Shown piece by piece: positions 11,064 through 23,617 of a stretch of DNA of 64,000 bases. Under the pieces are notes generated by a model. The model had not been told where the DNA came from and ran no database searches. It was given only the letters and a program-made list of their open reading frames with translations. This stretch comes from Patella vulgata (lineage: Eukaryota > Mollusca > Gastropoda > Patellidae): assembly GCF_932274485.2 (NCBI RefSeq), contig NC_065879.2, forward strand, positions 60,409,459 through 60,473,458, given 5' to 3'. Position 1 is the first letter of the stretch. Each line of letters starts with the position of its first letter. The translations under genes were made by a program, and so were the position numbers.

Positions 11064-11345
11064 TACATGGTAGGATAGCCTTGGGGACTGTTTGTAAATC
11101 GCCAGTAGGAATAAATGTTTCTTATATAGATTCATTATGCTGGCTGGAATTCGCACGGTAGGCTAGCCTTTGGGACTGCGCTGTATCATACGGTCTGTCA
11201 TTAAGTCAACTGGCGGGGTTTCGATTCCCCAATTGTACGTGACAAAGAGTAGGGTCGCCTGTCAAACCTCGTGGGTTTTCTCCGGGTCCTCCGATTTCCT
11301 CCCACTGCTAATGACCCCTACGCGCAAGCGAATTATTAAATAATG
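11064..11345 (+). repeat. Type I SINE and short repeat after the LINE
   Basis: This stretch corresponds to 595-850 of copy 1. It is better preserved here, with 'GGTTTCGATTCCCC', 'GTGGGTTTTCTCCGGGTCC' and 'TACGCGCAAGCGAATTATT'. The 3' continuation 'TATGTTAGTCCCGAAATGACC' ends near 11373. Confidence 0.65.
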
Positions 11346-11384
11346 AACAATATGTTAGTCCCGAAATGACCTCTAAACATGCTC

Positions 11385-11475
11385 GTACAGCGGCGCTAGT
11401 CTTCTTTTATATAGAATTCCAACCGCCAAGGGATCTTTTACGGTCACACCAATGTTTACACGGGACTTCGGAATC
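11385..11475 (-). repeat. Type II SINE fragment, inverted
   Basis: It reads 'ACAGCGGCGCTAG', 'AGAATTCCAACCGCCAAGGG', then 'CACCAATGTTTACACGGGAC'. This is the reverse complement of the middle of the SINE at 51962-52330. It is absent from copy 1. Confidence 0.6.
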
Positions 11476-12410
11476 GCGTTCATGGCAGCTACTCAAATAT
11501 GTAACTGGTTCAAAAATTGATTGAATATTCAATGAAATATCGCCAATTTTCTGGTTTCGTGCACGTTAAAGATTTGACGTCACTAATAAAACTTTATTAT
11601 TAATTACAGATAGAGTCCATGCTCAAACAGCGTCACGCCTTTTATCACAGGTACAATATTCGATACTTCTGTACGATACTACTGCAACCGCTTAACAAAT
11701 TGAACTTTCTTATAAACAGCGCGAGCCGTCGATTTCTATCCAGATGATTACGGGTATAAGATAATTTTGACAAAGAAGCAACAATATCAATTCAAAGACT
11801 AATTATTACACACAGCTATCAACTATTTCTGTTACAGGGTCACTAAACCCATATATTGGATAGAAGAAAACACTCATAGTTGAAATAATTTTAGTTCAAA
11901 TATCATCACTGATAAAAGCACTCTTGAATTGGCTCTATACGTTGACAAAACGTACAGATTGTATCCCCCACTTATGTTTCGCTTAACAATGAAAGGTGCC
12001 GTGTTCAATTTTCGACCCCTTTGTTCTGCTACTCCTGAAATTTGGGACTATTGTAAAATCGTTTTATGTATAACCCTACCGATAGGCCTCTCTGTAGAAG
12101 AAGTTCCAAAAAAGAATTATGTTGACTTTTCGAGAAATAGGCCTCTAAAAATGCTCCAAATCGTAAAAATACGACGTTTTCGATTTTTGATCTCGGTTTT
12201 CGGCTACCCATGACAATTAGAGAAATTGTACAATGTGTTCACAAGATACACTACTTATTAGACTCTCGATTGAGAAAGTTTTAAAAAAATCGTTGGGGGC
12301 GTTTCCGAGAAACATGCGTCTAAATTTGCTCGAAATCGCAAAATACCTTACTTTTCAAAGTCACATAACTTTTTTAGTTTTTGATAGAAACTTGTCGCTG
12401 AAGAACCATC

Positions 12411-14706
12411 AGGGGCCGGTTGTTCAACTTTTAGTTAAATTTAACCATGTGGTTACGTTTAACCATGGGTTATATATTTAACTAATCGTTACATAACCTG
12501 TGGTTAAATTTGTGTTGTTCAACTACATTTAACGATGTTGTTATGTAACCATATGGTTAAAATTTAACCATTCGATAACCGTATGGTTAAAATTTAACTA
12601 TTCAACAATTATCCCATAATTCTCCTTACTAGCAACCAATTAAAGATGGATGACACTGCAGGGGGAGTGGGCAAAAGAAAAACCAATTGATATCCGCAAA
12701 AAAAAATTTTCTAATGTTTAAAGATGTTTAGCTGAATGGGAAATTAGTCTTCATGTGGTGTTTTTAGGCAGCACTGTCAATCTTTAATGACATGGTTGTG
12801 GCCTGCTAATCGAGACTGGAGAAGGGTAACTCTTGACAACAAAAATTGTTTCGCTTGTAAAGTTCCCCTCTTGTAAAATGTGGTAAGTTGGGTTTTTTTT
12901 AGCTTTTTAAAGTATTATTTGCAGACTTTGGACAGTATTTTTATTAGTTCCCGTTCAGACAAAAGTTGTTCGAGGCTTACATCCACCAAAAAGCCCTGTA
13001 AAATTATGGTTGCTACGTGATGTCAATGAATGTAAACATAGATAATGTATTAATGAAGTGTCAATTTTGGCATTCCCTATTATGAGGCGTTTGGCGCTAA
13101 TGCACTTTCGTACACCTAGTACTTGCCGTGGCCGCGTATTTCAGCTGCCATAACCATATTTTCATCTTATTAAGTCCTTTCTTGTCACTAATGATTTTAT
13201 TAATTAGGTGGTAGTCGGAATTAGATAAAAACTAGTAAAATTTGCTTAGTGATGCTGCCCCCCAAAAAAGGAACAAAATTGTGTATATAGGCCTATAGAC
13301 AGTGCCTAATTAGGATAGGCCTCCAAATAGTTTTAATTAATTTGTGACTAATTTTCTGTTTTATGTGTTTCAGGGATGTGTTTTGATATATAAGATGAAA
13401 TTTGAAAATAGTGTGATGGACATTTGCAGAATTTCTTGAAAATTTTTGTCACCCTAGCCTACTTTTGAGGTGGCGAAGATCCTTGACCATGACCATGAAA
13501 ATCTGTATGCCTAGACACCAATATTTATAGGCGGTTATTTGCCTTGTTGAAACAGTTATTTTTATCCAGTCGACCATACTTTTCTTTCAATGAGAACCGA
13601 GGAAATTTCAAATTTGTGCTACGATACCTGGAGTTATATATTTAAAGGACATAGACGTATCATGACATCTAGGCCTATTTTCAAGTGAACCAAGATCTAC
13701 TTCCAACTTTACACACAGACTGCATACCGTTATAGCCTTCATAAAGAAGTTACATGATTCTAACATAGAATTACAGAAAGGCAGAGGTTATATTATACAA
13801 GAGATCAAAAAGATCTAAATATTCATGTACCAAACCATCAATATTGACAATAAATCCTAATGCATGTAAATTATTAATTACTTATCTTTGTGAACTTTGA
13901 TTTATGCTATTGGGCCACGATTACCTAGCAATGGGGAAACTGGCCTATTTGTGCACAATGTCATTGATTTAGACAAAGGACCCACTTGCATAAAAGCACA
14001 TGGCAATGAATACTTGTGGCTTCACTTCTTTGGTTATTAGTTGCGTTTTTTAGGTGAATGTCAAGACGATTACATATATTGGTAAATGACTTTTTCTTCA
14101 AGCATGTATCAAGATGTTAACTCAGAAGGAATCTTTTTAACTTGAACTTATTAAAGGTGCCCCTGTATACATTCTTTTCGGGAGACGCTAGCCTGCTGGC
14201 TTGCTAGCCTGGAAGTCACAGGTTCGCTCCCGGTGTTGGCTAAGAAAGTTCATCATGATTTTTCGGCGTGTAGGACAGAGGACCTGGGAAGGTCCTGTGT
14301 ACACATTGGCATGCACGTAAAAGATCCCTTGGCAGTTTGAATTCAATATCAGAGTAGGCCGTAGCACTGCTGTCCGGGCAAAATTTCCCTTTATTTGCGC
14401 AGTCGGGGCAGAAAGGTAGGATGTTAAACGGTTTCATTTCATTTCCTTCTTTTTTCATGTTTAAAGTGGGAAACATGACCATGAGAACTTGTCTGACAGT
14501 CACCTTGACTGATTTAACGACAGGTTAATTATTTAACGATGCCCTGCTAGGTGGGTTAAATATGGACCATTTTAACGATGACATAACCATGCGTTAAATT
14601 TAACGACACGATGAACAACAGACTTCTTCAGTCGTTAAATATAACGATGTCGTTAAATTATTTAACCACATGGTTAAATTTAACCACAAGTTGAACAACT
14701 GGGCCC
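12411..14706. mobile_element. 2.3-kb non-autonomous TIR DNA transposon with TTAA-rich subterminal repeats
   Basis: The termini are AGGGGCCGGTTGTTCAAC and, at the right end, GTTGAACAACTGGGCCC. Removing 12411-14706 restores the copy 1 sequence CATCTGATAGAC (near 1728), which defines both ends. About 190 bp inside each end is packed with variants of 'GGTTAAATTTAACC' and 'TTTAACGATG'. The interior (12650-14150) has no long frame. A type II SINE lies near the right end. No clear target duplication is seen. PIF/Harbinger-like termini are possible but unproven. Confidence 0.8.
14165..14455 (+). repeat. Type II SINE inside the TIR element
   Basis: It has a tRNA-like head with B box 'GGTTCGCTCCC', 'GAAAGTTCATCATGATTTTT', 'GCACGTAAAAGATCCC', 'GCAGTTTGAATTCAATATCAG' and 'TGTCCGGGCAAAATTTCCC', ending near 'GGATGTTAAACGG'. 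It matches the full-length copy at 51962-52330, with internal gaps. Confidence 0.75.
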
Positions 14707-14707
14707 T

Positions 14708-16678
14708 GATAGACAATTCAATTGGATATTAAACGATATAAAACTTTAACTAAACGACAAGAACACTGTTGATACATCGCATTTTCCGCGCAGACACCTA
14801 TTTTTCACAATTTTGTCAAAGTTTGGATACCTTTCTTGACTATTTCCGGTGATTAGGGGATTTTCATTTATAGTTCATGGACTGGTCTGGTCCTTCGACT
14901 TCATATTCCTGAAGTTTCAGAAAAATCGTTGGAGCCGTTTTAAAAAAATAAGAACTCTACGATTTGACCAAAATGCGAAAAAAAGTGAAAAATCAAAGTC
15001 AATATTTCAGAAAAAAACTTATATTGTTGGAATCGGATTGATGTCAGCTATCCAAAAATTTAAAAATTCCCAAAAATAAAAAATTTGGAAAATTTTGAAA
15101 ATTTTCCATTTTTCACCAAAAAAATTAGAGCGACAAAGTTTCCAATTTTCACAGTTTTGAACTGCTATCTGCTCAGAAATTGCTCCAGCTATCCAAAAAT
15201 GTAAATATCTGAAGAATCAATTGAGAATTAAGAGAATAATGACCGATTTTCAATTTTCGTGTACGTTAAAGATTTGACGCATTTCCGCTATGCGCACAAA
15301 TTTGGAAATAGCTTTAAGCAGTAGCTGCACACCACTTTTCCGATAGAAAATCAAATTTCAAACCTCTATCTCTTATAGTTGCTGAGATCTAGCTTCCCCC
15401 AATAAAAAAATAATAATAATAACTAGATCTGCTAAGCAGATATTAAAGCTTTCATATTCACAGTCACTGTCACATGTCATAGAAATAATATGAACAGAAA
15501 AAAAAAATCATTATAATGAGTAAAAATTTGGTGAAGTTAATTCGATTTTTCACTGGTAAATAATTAAATAGACAAGTGGCATAACTTGACCCGCATCCCA
15601 TCAGCTATCCTGAAAAATGCTGGAAAAATTAAACAAGTAAATTGTGTTTAGTACTGGGTTAATTAAGACAGGCATATGCCTTTGCTATACAGGATGACAT
15701 GAGGGAAATTTAGCTTGGGAGGTGTAGGCCTGCAGCCAAAATTTCTAGCTAGCTTAGAAACACAACTCCGCTACATGGTCTTCCATAAAAGAAAAACTAT
15801 ACATTTTTGGAAAGCTTATGATGCCAGGAAGACAAAATCTGGGAGTTCCAAGCAAAATGTTTGCAATTTATTGATTTAGGGCCAGATGAAATTCGTCAAA
15901 ATTGTCAAATAAATTCTATTTGTGTACTAACAATTCTGAAGTTGACATAAAATTAAATAGTTGGTAAAACACCTCATGCCTTCATCCTTGGCAATGAACA
16001 GTTTATTGGACAGATTTTGATGTAAATAAAAATGCTCAAAACACAAATGTCATGGGTGAATAAAGAATTGTGGAAATCCATTAACGGTAAAAAAGAATTA
16101 TCTCCCTTTCTGTCAAATGCCTGTAATTGATAGACTATCAGGTCTTGTATGAATCATAAGACCAGGTGTGGGCAAACAAGCCCAATAATTATTTTGTTTG
16201 TTGGATCTCAAGGGCCTGTTAGGGTTGGTTGTTGGATGTTTGCTCAGAAATTATCGCTTGTATGGAACATGCTAGAGTCGATTTGTAGCATATTCTAGCC
16301 AGGGGATATGTTTGACAGTAGTTGAGTGATATGCTTTTGAAATAATGGAGATCAGTAGCACTTTATAAGCATTGAACCACATGATTTTTTTCCACTAAGA
16401 TAAACATTCTAAACCCACATACATGTTCCCTTTCAATTAGCCACTACAGTATTTTTACAACTGTACATGTAGCTGTGAATTTTATTTAGGATATGATTAA
16501 TGGTCAAATTACAAACATACATGTAGATATAAGTTAAAAAAAATAATTGTGTATCTGGGCTGGAATGAAGGGAAAGGTTAGAAAACAGGATGAACAGTTG
16601 TGAAATTATTTATTAAAGTGAAACAATCATTGAAAATCAAAATTAAACAGTTACTCTGCACATCAAATGTCATCAAAG
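14708..16678. other. Non-coding interior of copy 2
   Basis: Counterpart of 1735-3717, nearly identical, with no coding or RNA gene recognised. Small differences include indels in A-runs near 15420 and a few substitutions. Confidence 0.6.
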
Positions 16679-16793
16679 TTAATCTTCATTATCATCATCA
16701 CTGTCACTAAATGTATTAACATCAAATTCGGTCTCTTTAACAGTTTTTTTTTCATTTTCACATTGACTACACATGCACAGGTCTGTACAAGAA
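16679..16793 (-). pseudogene. Remnant of the last exon of the Cys/His-rich gene
   Basis: It encodes the same acidic C-terminus 'FSDSDDDNED' and stop as at 3718. The frame is cut by the SINE at 16793, and the rest of the gene has been deleted from this copy. Confidence 0.6.
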
Positions 16794-16976
16794 AGGGGGG
16801 TTGGGATGGCCTAGAGTGCCGCGCTTCGACCTCTAGCTGGTCGGTCACCTCTGGCTTGTGGCTGTGGCTTTGATCCCAGGTGTGAGCGTATGTGGCATGG
16901 AGATAGAGGCGTCTTCTCAACCTCGTGGGTTTCCTCCGGGCACTCCGGTTTCCTCTCACTGCTAAAGACCCATACG
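16793..16976 (+). repeat. Type I SINE, truncated by a deletion
   Basis: It shares its start and left target site (TCTGTACAAGA) with 3832-4111 but stops abruptly after 'CATACGCGC'. It is followed by sequence with no match in copy 1 (16977-17074). The deletion breakpoint therefore lies within the SINE. Confidence 0.8.
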
Positions 16977-17074
16977 CGCTCCCGCTAAGAAATTTTAATT
17001 GGAGGCCGAAAACGTGATTTCATGGCATTTCAGGCACTTGTGTCGGAGCCATTTAGAAGTACCTCCCCCAGAAA

Positions 17075-18742
17075 AATAAAATTCTGCCACAAAATTAGCC
17101 ACAATCCATGCGGGTGCTGTGAAATTTCTAGAGGAGGGAGCTGGAACCCATGAGCCCGTTAAATTCGCCACTGTAAATGAGCAGAGCTACATCAAACCTA
17201 ATTTTGAGTCCCTCAGTGATAAATAACTTGATTCAAAATCGTATTATAGCCCCAACGACGATTTGATGAATGGAGACCGTAACGTTACGACAAAGTCTAA
17301 CACTGTAAGTACCAAATAGTCATACGAGATATGTGCATCTCATCAAATTCAGCTTATACCATACCCACAATAATGTTACGGAGTCAGTGAGTTCAAGTTA
17401 GACAATACGCTGACCTTCCACTGACCATGCTTATAATATAAAATCTGTCAATGACAGCTGATTCATTGTTTAGTTTTTTATATGACATATTTAATATCAA
17501 TAATATATGTATATGCACGCTTTATTTTACTTTACACGACCTCTAAAAATGCCCCAAATCGTAAAAATACGACTTTTTGGATTTCGATCTCCTTTTTTCG
17601 GCTACCCCGGACATTTTCAAAAAATGATACAATGATTTCACACAACAGGCCAGCTATTAGCCTCTCGATTGACAAGAGTTTCATCGCCCTCCATTCATTA
17701 TAACCAATGTCATCGTGCACTAAAGAATCAACAAATCAGCTTGCTTACCTCTGCTTACCCTAGGCAAAAAATGCTCATCTTTGAACTCAATCATGACATT
17801 GACCTAGTGAACGCCTACACCAAGTTTGAACATTCTAGCTTAATTAGAAGGAGAGTTCTTGTGTTCCAAAGTCCCGGCCCTTCAAATTGCTTCTATTTTT
17901 CATTTTCAATTCAAAATGGTGACCATCACGTGACCGAAATCAAAATTCTGATCCGATAGATTTTTAGGTATTCCTTCCAGGATTCCGAAAATATGACGCC
18001 CGAGTCTGTAAGTAAAATAGCAAAAAAGCCTTTTTGATTTTTCACGTTTAAAGATGGTGGCACTTCCGGTTCGATCGACAAACTCCATATTTTGTGTACG
18101 AATCAGTAATTACTTGTCTAGTATCGAATTTTTTTTTTAGGTCATTCTGACCTATATTTCGACGATTTTTTTGAAAACTTTGATCCTTAATTTCACCAAG
18201 GGGAGATAATTTAGAAAATTTCCAAGGACATCATTGAAGTCGCATTGGCAAGATCTACTAACATTCTAAATTTCACGAAAATCGCACAACTATTAAAGAA
18301 GTTGTCAAATTGGTAATAACTTCCGGTTCGAAATGACAGCGACGAATTTTCGAAATGCCAAAATCCGAAATTGCAGATTTGAAGTAAATGTTTCAAGATA
18401 CTCAAAGAAAAAAGAATTAGTAAAATAGGTCAAATAGTCACAAAGTTACAGCATTGTAGGTCAAATGCATTTCTTCGTAAAATTCGGTGATTTCGGATTC
18501 GTAAAACGTTTTGAAAATATATTTAATCAACAGCCACCACCCATTTTTGAGGGGATAGGTAAAAGTTTCAGAACGATCCTATGGTTAGATTCTGAGAAAT
18601 CCGATTTGTGGACAAAACACAAAAAAAAAATAACAATAATAATCTTAACAGAAACAATAAGCTTTCATATGTAATATGAAAGCTTAATAATAATATTAAT
18701 CTTAGTAATAACAATAGCCTTTCACCGAAGGTGAAAGCCTAA
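17075..18742. other. Non-coding right end of copy 2
   Basis: Nearly identical to 5956-7621. It ends with the paired hairpins at 18657-18742. No gene is recognised. Confidence 0.6.
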
Positions 18743-18751
18743 TTACGACAA

Positions 18752-19704
18752 GAATCCATGACCACTCGGACCAAAGACCACTTGGTTCAAGACCAGTCGG
18801 ACCAACTGATAGACCACTCAGCCCAAACAAATAGACTACTCGGACCATACAAAAAGACTATTCGGACCCAACAGAAAGACGACTCGGACCAATAATAAAG
18901 TGTTGTTTTAATAAATTGATAATTGCGTTTGTTTTAATATGATTACTCGAACCAATAATAAAGTGTTATTTTAAAAAATTGATAATTGTGTTTATTTTAA
19001 TATGACTACTCGAACCAATAATAAAGTGTTATTTGAATAAATTGCTAATTGTGTGTGTTTTAATATGACTACTCGAACTAATAATAACGTGTTGTTTGAA
19101 TAAATTGATAATTGTATTCCAAATCACAAAATATCGAGAACCACACTTGTAGTCACGTTTAAAAAGGGGCATATAAACGTCTGGTCTTCGTATTATTATG
19201 TGCTGTTTATATTAACGCATCAAAGGCGGATAACTTGAAAACGTGTCTCCCCCCCCCCCACATACATGTATATAGTAACCCAGGGGTTAGTGGGGTAGAA
19301 CGGAATGAAACCACTGGGGATACCGCGAATGTGGAAAAAGTAAAATTAGGCTATCAGACAAGAACAGTATACATGTATATGTAGAAACTGTCAAAAGTCT
19401 GGACATACCGAGTCTCATTGCAAGAGTAAATAAGAAAAATTAGATTGATATTTTTTTTGGCACCATTATTAATTAATTTTAAAACTAATCGCTGATTTAT
19501 TTTCCGTACACAAAATTGAACTAAACAACTCTAAATATAAGAATTCCGTATACGAATTATTTGCTTCTTTTTGTATTGTGATTTAATAATAAATAAATAG
19601 CATATTGTCTAGCCTTATAATATAATTTAATTGGTCCGACTGGTCTTGTTTTGGTCCGACTGGTCTTAGTCCGAGTAGTCTTTGGTCCGAGTGGTCTGGA
19701 TACC
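18752..19704. mobile_element. 953-bp hAT-like non-autonomous transposon
   Basis: An 8-bp direct repeat TACGACAA flanks it (18744-18751 and 19705-19712). The ends are inverted copies of 'ATCCAGACCACTCGGACCAA' with small differences. Each end continues as several short direct repeats of a GACCACTCGGACCAA-type word, five or so on the left and about four on the right in reverse. An 8-bp duplication is the hAT signature (family knowledge). There is no transposase frame. The interior has a ~65-bp tandem array and a fragment resembling the foldback at 23618-24058. Confidence 0.85.
18879..19110 (+). repeat. ~65-bp tandem repeat, about 3.5 copies
   Basis: The unit is 'GACTACTCGAACCAATAATA' followed by 'AAGTGTTATTTGAATAAATT' and 'GATAATTGTGTTTGTTTTAA', repeated with few changes inside the hAT-like element. 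Each repeat carries a degenerate copy of the terminal CTCGGACCAA word. Confidence 0.85.
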
Positions 19705-19712
19705 TACGACAA

Positions 19713-20478
19713 TTGGCATTGAGTTTGAGCGTTCGCACACATAACTACCCGCATTCCTGTATTTAGTTACCGTCTTTTACATTCTAGTAAAATCTCTGCA
19801 AATTTTATAGCTTTACTTTTTGAAATATTTTGTTCTAATTATTTGATTAGCGACTCGGATGGGATTATTTACTTTTGAACACGCATGCCGCACAAACACA
19901 ACTATACATTCGTTTTACGGGCTTTATCACACTTCGGTCAAAACTGTCGAATCGAGAATTAATGTTCTGCTTCTTACGGGGTCATATGGGCTTAGTAGCA
20001 TTATATACCATTATATATGTTACTGAAGCGGTTATTATTCGATCGAAAGAATGCGTATAAAATTAAAAATACACTCAGAGAATTCGGAGGTAAGCTTCAT
20101 GATCCTTGTTAAATTATTTATAACATAAAGAAGATAGGATATTTATAGTTTATACATGACTTTATTTTTACGAGTATCCGTGCAATGTGATATTTTAATT
20201 GTAAAGAAAATTTGATAGACTGGCGATCAATGGTTTCCATATAAATCTCCTATGTAATTGCCTTCAATTGATATTTTTCGTCGCCCAAACCCATATACGA
20301 TCAAAATGATCGCGCTGTCAAACTATCTTTCAATGTTAACCAACCCCCCCCCCCAACAGGTATTTCGACCAATACGTCACGAAGACATTGTTGACATCGA
20401 CTCTGTCGAAATTACAAGTAAATTTTCAAATTTTTCAAGAGAGAACTTGTTCTCCTCATTGTGATAATTAGTTGTGCA
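19713..20478. other. No gene recognised
   Basis: AT-rich sequence with short frames only. A C-run followed by 'AACAG|G' near 20346-20359 could mimic a splice acceptor, but no convincing exon follows. Confidence 0.4.
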
Positions 20479-20517
20479 ATGGATTTTATCGAACGGGGGT
20501 TCATTACAAACACACAG
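20479..20517 (+). CDS. Possible short first coding exon (weak)
   Basis: An ATG with G at -3 and +4 opens 13 codons, M-D-F-I-E-R-G-F-I-T-N-T-Q, and meets a near-perfect donor CAG|GTAAGT in phase 0. No following exon can be recognised, and a match this short can occur by chance. Confidence 0.2.
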
Positions 20518-22500
20518 GTAAGTTTATAATAACCAAAGTTAAGTAGTTTGTTCATAATCGAAGAAATCCGTTTAAAATTTACGATGGTTCATACAGTAAT
20601 AGCGAAGTCAATACCAAACAAGTTATCGTAACAGATTGTATAAATTTAATTCATCTTGTTACTATGGATACCGTTCTCTCATGTTCGAGACTCATGAAAG
20701 TGTTTTCATGTTCTTCAGCCGTTCTCGAACCTGCGCGAACACAGTTTCTAATACACTCCTACGGTACGCGCAAGCAAATCATTCAAATAAAATTGAACAA
20801 TATTAGCCTCGAAATTACCTAGCGCCAGTAAGTATAAAGGATCTATCCGACAAACACTAACAACAACTCTAGGTTTATGCAGTATTAATATAACACAACA
20901 TACACAGATGGCAATAGAATGAGACAGTGTTCAGGAAAAGGGCGGAAACGGAAGAAGACTACCTGTCCTACTTGATTCTAGGACATATATATGGCATGGA
21001 CCTACTTGATTCGACCAATTTAATACAAGGAAATGAATGGCATAGTTTGTGTCAAATGAATTTAGTGAACTTTAAACCCCATTTACTCGCCCTCTCTCTA
21101 CAGAGATAAATACTTTTCATGTTACATACAATAACAATTATTGGCCATTATTAAAAAAATATATTAAAAGGAAATGAAATTCTGTTACCTGTTTTTCTTT
21201 GTGTAGTACATGCTAACATCAATGACTGGAAAAAAAATAACGAAACTGTAGAGAAACTTCTGAATCATTGAAAGTCTAATATTAGGCCTACACATTGATG
21301 ACATTGATATAAAAAAAGGCTGATTTGTTTGTTGTTGTTTTTTTCTTTTACAGAAATAAGATTACATTTCAACTAAACAACTAACACAAAAGTTAGTATC
21401 TAGCTATAGTCCATGTCTGGATATACATTTCTCCTTTTGCCCGAACGTCTATAAAAATCAAAGATGGCGGCCAATAATTGCAACCGGGTATTACTATAAA
21501 ATCAAAACAGATTCTTACCTGCTGGTCCTAGTCGGGGGTTTCTTGCAATTATAAGTATTTGAACAACGGTGTAGCGCCGATTAGCTAATAATAATTAAGC
21601 ACGATTTCAGAAAAATTAAGACAGATTCATTAGATTGCTGAATTAGCGGAACACTTTTAGAACACATCAAAAAAATTTTCATTGTGGCGCCATTATATAA
21701 ATAGACTTCCGGTGCAGTCAGTGGCAATGGTTCTAAATCTGACTGTTTTAAACGCAACCAATTATTATATACATAGAAGCAATATATACATGCTAAATTA
21801 AATACACGGTTTTATTTTTTGTAAAAATTTACAAACCTGCGGTCTGGTATTCTATGTGACCATTATAATTTTTTTAAAAATATCACGGCTAAAGCACTCT
21901 GTTGATGCTAACTTCACTACATCTAACATTCTAACTGAATGTCGCTGATATAATATCAAAGAAAGAATTTGTCGCAATGACTAAAGTATAGATACTTCTT
22001 CTTAGTTAGTTGTATTTTACGTCCGCTTCCACCGAAGTGATATCGCAGACAAAAAGTATAGATAACTTGGAGAACCATTATATCAATAAGTCGATTATGA
22101 GATACACGTGGATGATCAATTAAATTTGATTGGTTACTTTTCAGTTAACCAATACTGTCCAATTTCGATTAGGCCTACATCAACCAATTACATTATTAAG
22201 AGTTTTACTCATTTTTTTGTTCATTGCACATTGAATCAATTTTCGAAAACACCAGGGTACTGAAAATCACATGTACACTATATATTCATTTGATCTATCA
22301 GTTTATTGGGTCAATAAAAAAAGACAGACATTTTAACTATACAGACAACTTAACACCAATTAACATTCAAGTCTGTCTGGCAATTGTCTGATTAATTGGT
22401 TCTCACTCCCTTCCAGTGAAGAACAGCATGTGATTTTCGAGATGTGAATTAAGCCCTTTATTACTTTTCTTAAAACTTGACGACTCCCGAATTCAGACTT
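20518..22500. other. Intergenic, with pieces of a type I SINE
   Basis: SINE tail pieces are seen at about 20762-20825 ('ACGCGCAAGCAAATCATT', 'TTAGCCTCGAAATTACC') and 21044-21105 ('GAACTTTAAACCCC', then CTCTCT). They look like one copy split by about 220 bp of other sequence. Otherwise no coding sequence, RNA or strong repeat is seen. Confidence 0.5.
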
Positions 22501-22509
22501 TGTATGGAG

Positions 22510-22690
22510 TTTTTTTTTTAAAAAGAAAACAAATCGTGGAAGGTACACATTACTTGTGTTAATGATATGAAAAAACACACAAGATTTTCTAAATCGACAC
22601 AAGTTTGTGTTAATGCAATGCAAAACAACACATAATTTGTGTAGATTAGTTTTAACACAAGTACTTGTGTTGAGATCCAACACAAGTGTT
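22510..22690. repeat. Subterminal array of ACACAAGT-type inverted words, likely a transposon end
   Basis: The words 'ACTTGTGTTAA', 'ACACAAGTTTGTGTTAA' and 'AACACAAGTACTTGTGTTG' repeat in both orientations. The stretch closes with 'AACACAAGTGTTTTTTCAGT'. Such clustered inverted words are common next to DNA-transposon termini. The other end was not found. Confidence 0.4.
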
Positions 22691-22699
22691 TTTTCAGTG

Positions 22700-22935
22700 T
22701 ACCCTGTCAGCTGAAACAGAAATCAAATTGTCCGTCATATTTCAAATAAACCCACGTGCCCGGGTCACTAGGCTGGGTGATATACAAGGTGATTTTTTGT
22801 TCGGAAGTGGTGTTTTATTTACTTTGGGACCATCCCCTATCAGCTGAAAAAGAAATGAAAGTTGTCCGTTATATTTCAAATAAACCTACGTACTCGGGTC
22901 ACTAGGCCGGGTGATTTTTTGTTCTGAAGGGCACT
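22700..22935 (+). repeat. Direct duplication of ~120 bp
   Basis: 'CAGCTGAAACAGAAAT', 'ATATTTCAAATAAACCCACG', 'CGGGTCACTAGGC' and 'GGTGATTTTTTGTTC' occur in the same order twice, with modest divergence. Confidence 0.75.
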
Positions 22936-23183
22936 TTTCAAGTTTGCCCTAGCAATGTGAACATATGCAGTGAAAATTAACTTTGTCCGCAACAGTTTGA
23001 ATTCACATTCTGACCATCGGCCATCATGGTGCCTCCGTCAGGTATAGTGGCAATTTTGTCCGCAAGTTTAGGAACAACGGTCAGCTAACTCCCCGACTTG
23101 TGGGGTCAAAATGCACGATTTCGAGGCAGATTTCTTAACAGTGTCAAGAATAAAATTGATGTATAATATTCTGGAACATTCGA

Positions 23184-23222
<39 letters not shown>

Positions 23223-23617
23223 TTAGGGTAAATGGACTTAAACTAGTAATTACTTCAACTCATTTATAGTAATTCTCTCTTTCGGCCATTACCCTCTTTT
23301 AAATGTTTTTTTTGTTGACTTCTTTGTCTACAATCGAAGATGGGTGTTTGAATTTACATTTACATTAAATTTATTTTGCAGATTTTGGTGAAACTTCATG
23401 ATTTTGATTAGGAAGTACAGGCGTTAATTAGAGAAATAACCTAGCCAACTAAACAGAATGTTCAAAAAATATAATTAGCCAACAAATGTCATGGATTTAA
23501 CATCGAAGTCAATGCGGGAGAATTACTAGTCTTATTTCAAATAGACGGGGCTTGAGAAAAGAATTCCAGGGAACGTGACCTGTTTTCGACAGGCTGTAAT
23601 GTGCGAATAATAAAATG

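Larger units (their letters stand above)
7622..18742. repeat. Copy 2 of the tandem duplication, with two insertions and a deletion
   Basis: It begins directly after copy 1, at the same AACTAGAATTGCGCGC start. Relative to copy 1 it has gained a LINE (8057-11063) and a TIR element (12411-14706). About 1.9 kb (4016-5955 of copy 1) is replaced by an unrelated 80-100 bp around 16977-17074. About 190 bp near 11345-11530 is present here but not in copy 1. The copy ends with the same hairpins as copy 1, followed by CCTAA. Confidence 0.9.

Noticed and set aside
12650-14150. Transposase remnant inside the 2.3-kb TIR element
   Set aside because: Translations in all frames show no recognisable transposase or Myb-like motif.
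20258-20464. 68-codon frame with a C-run/AG that could be an internal exon
   Set aside because: No conserved domain, no donor that fits its end, and the C-run is one of many homopolymers in the window.
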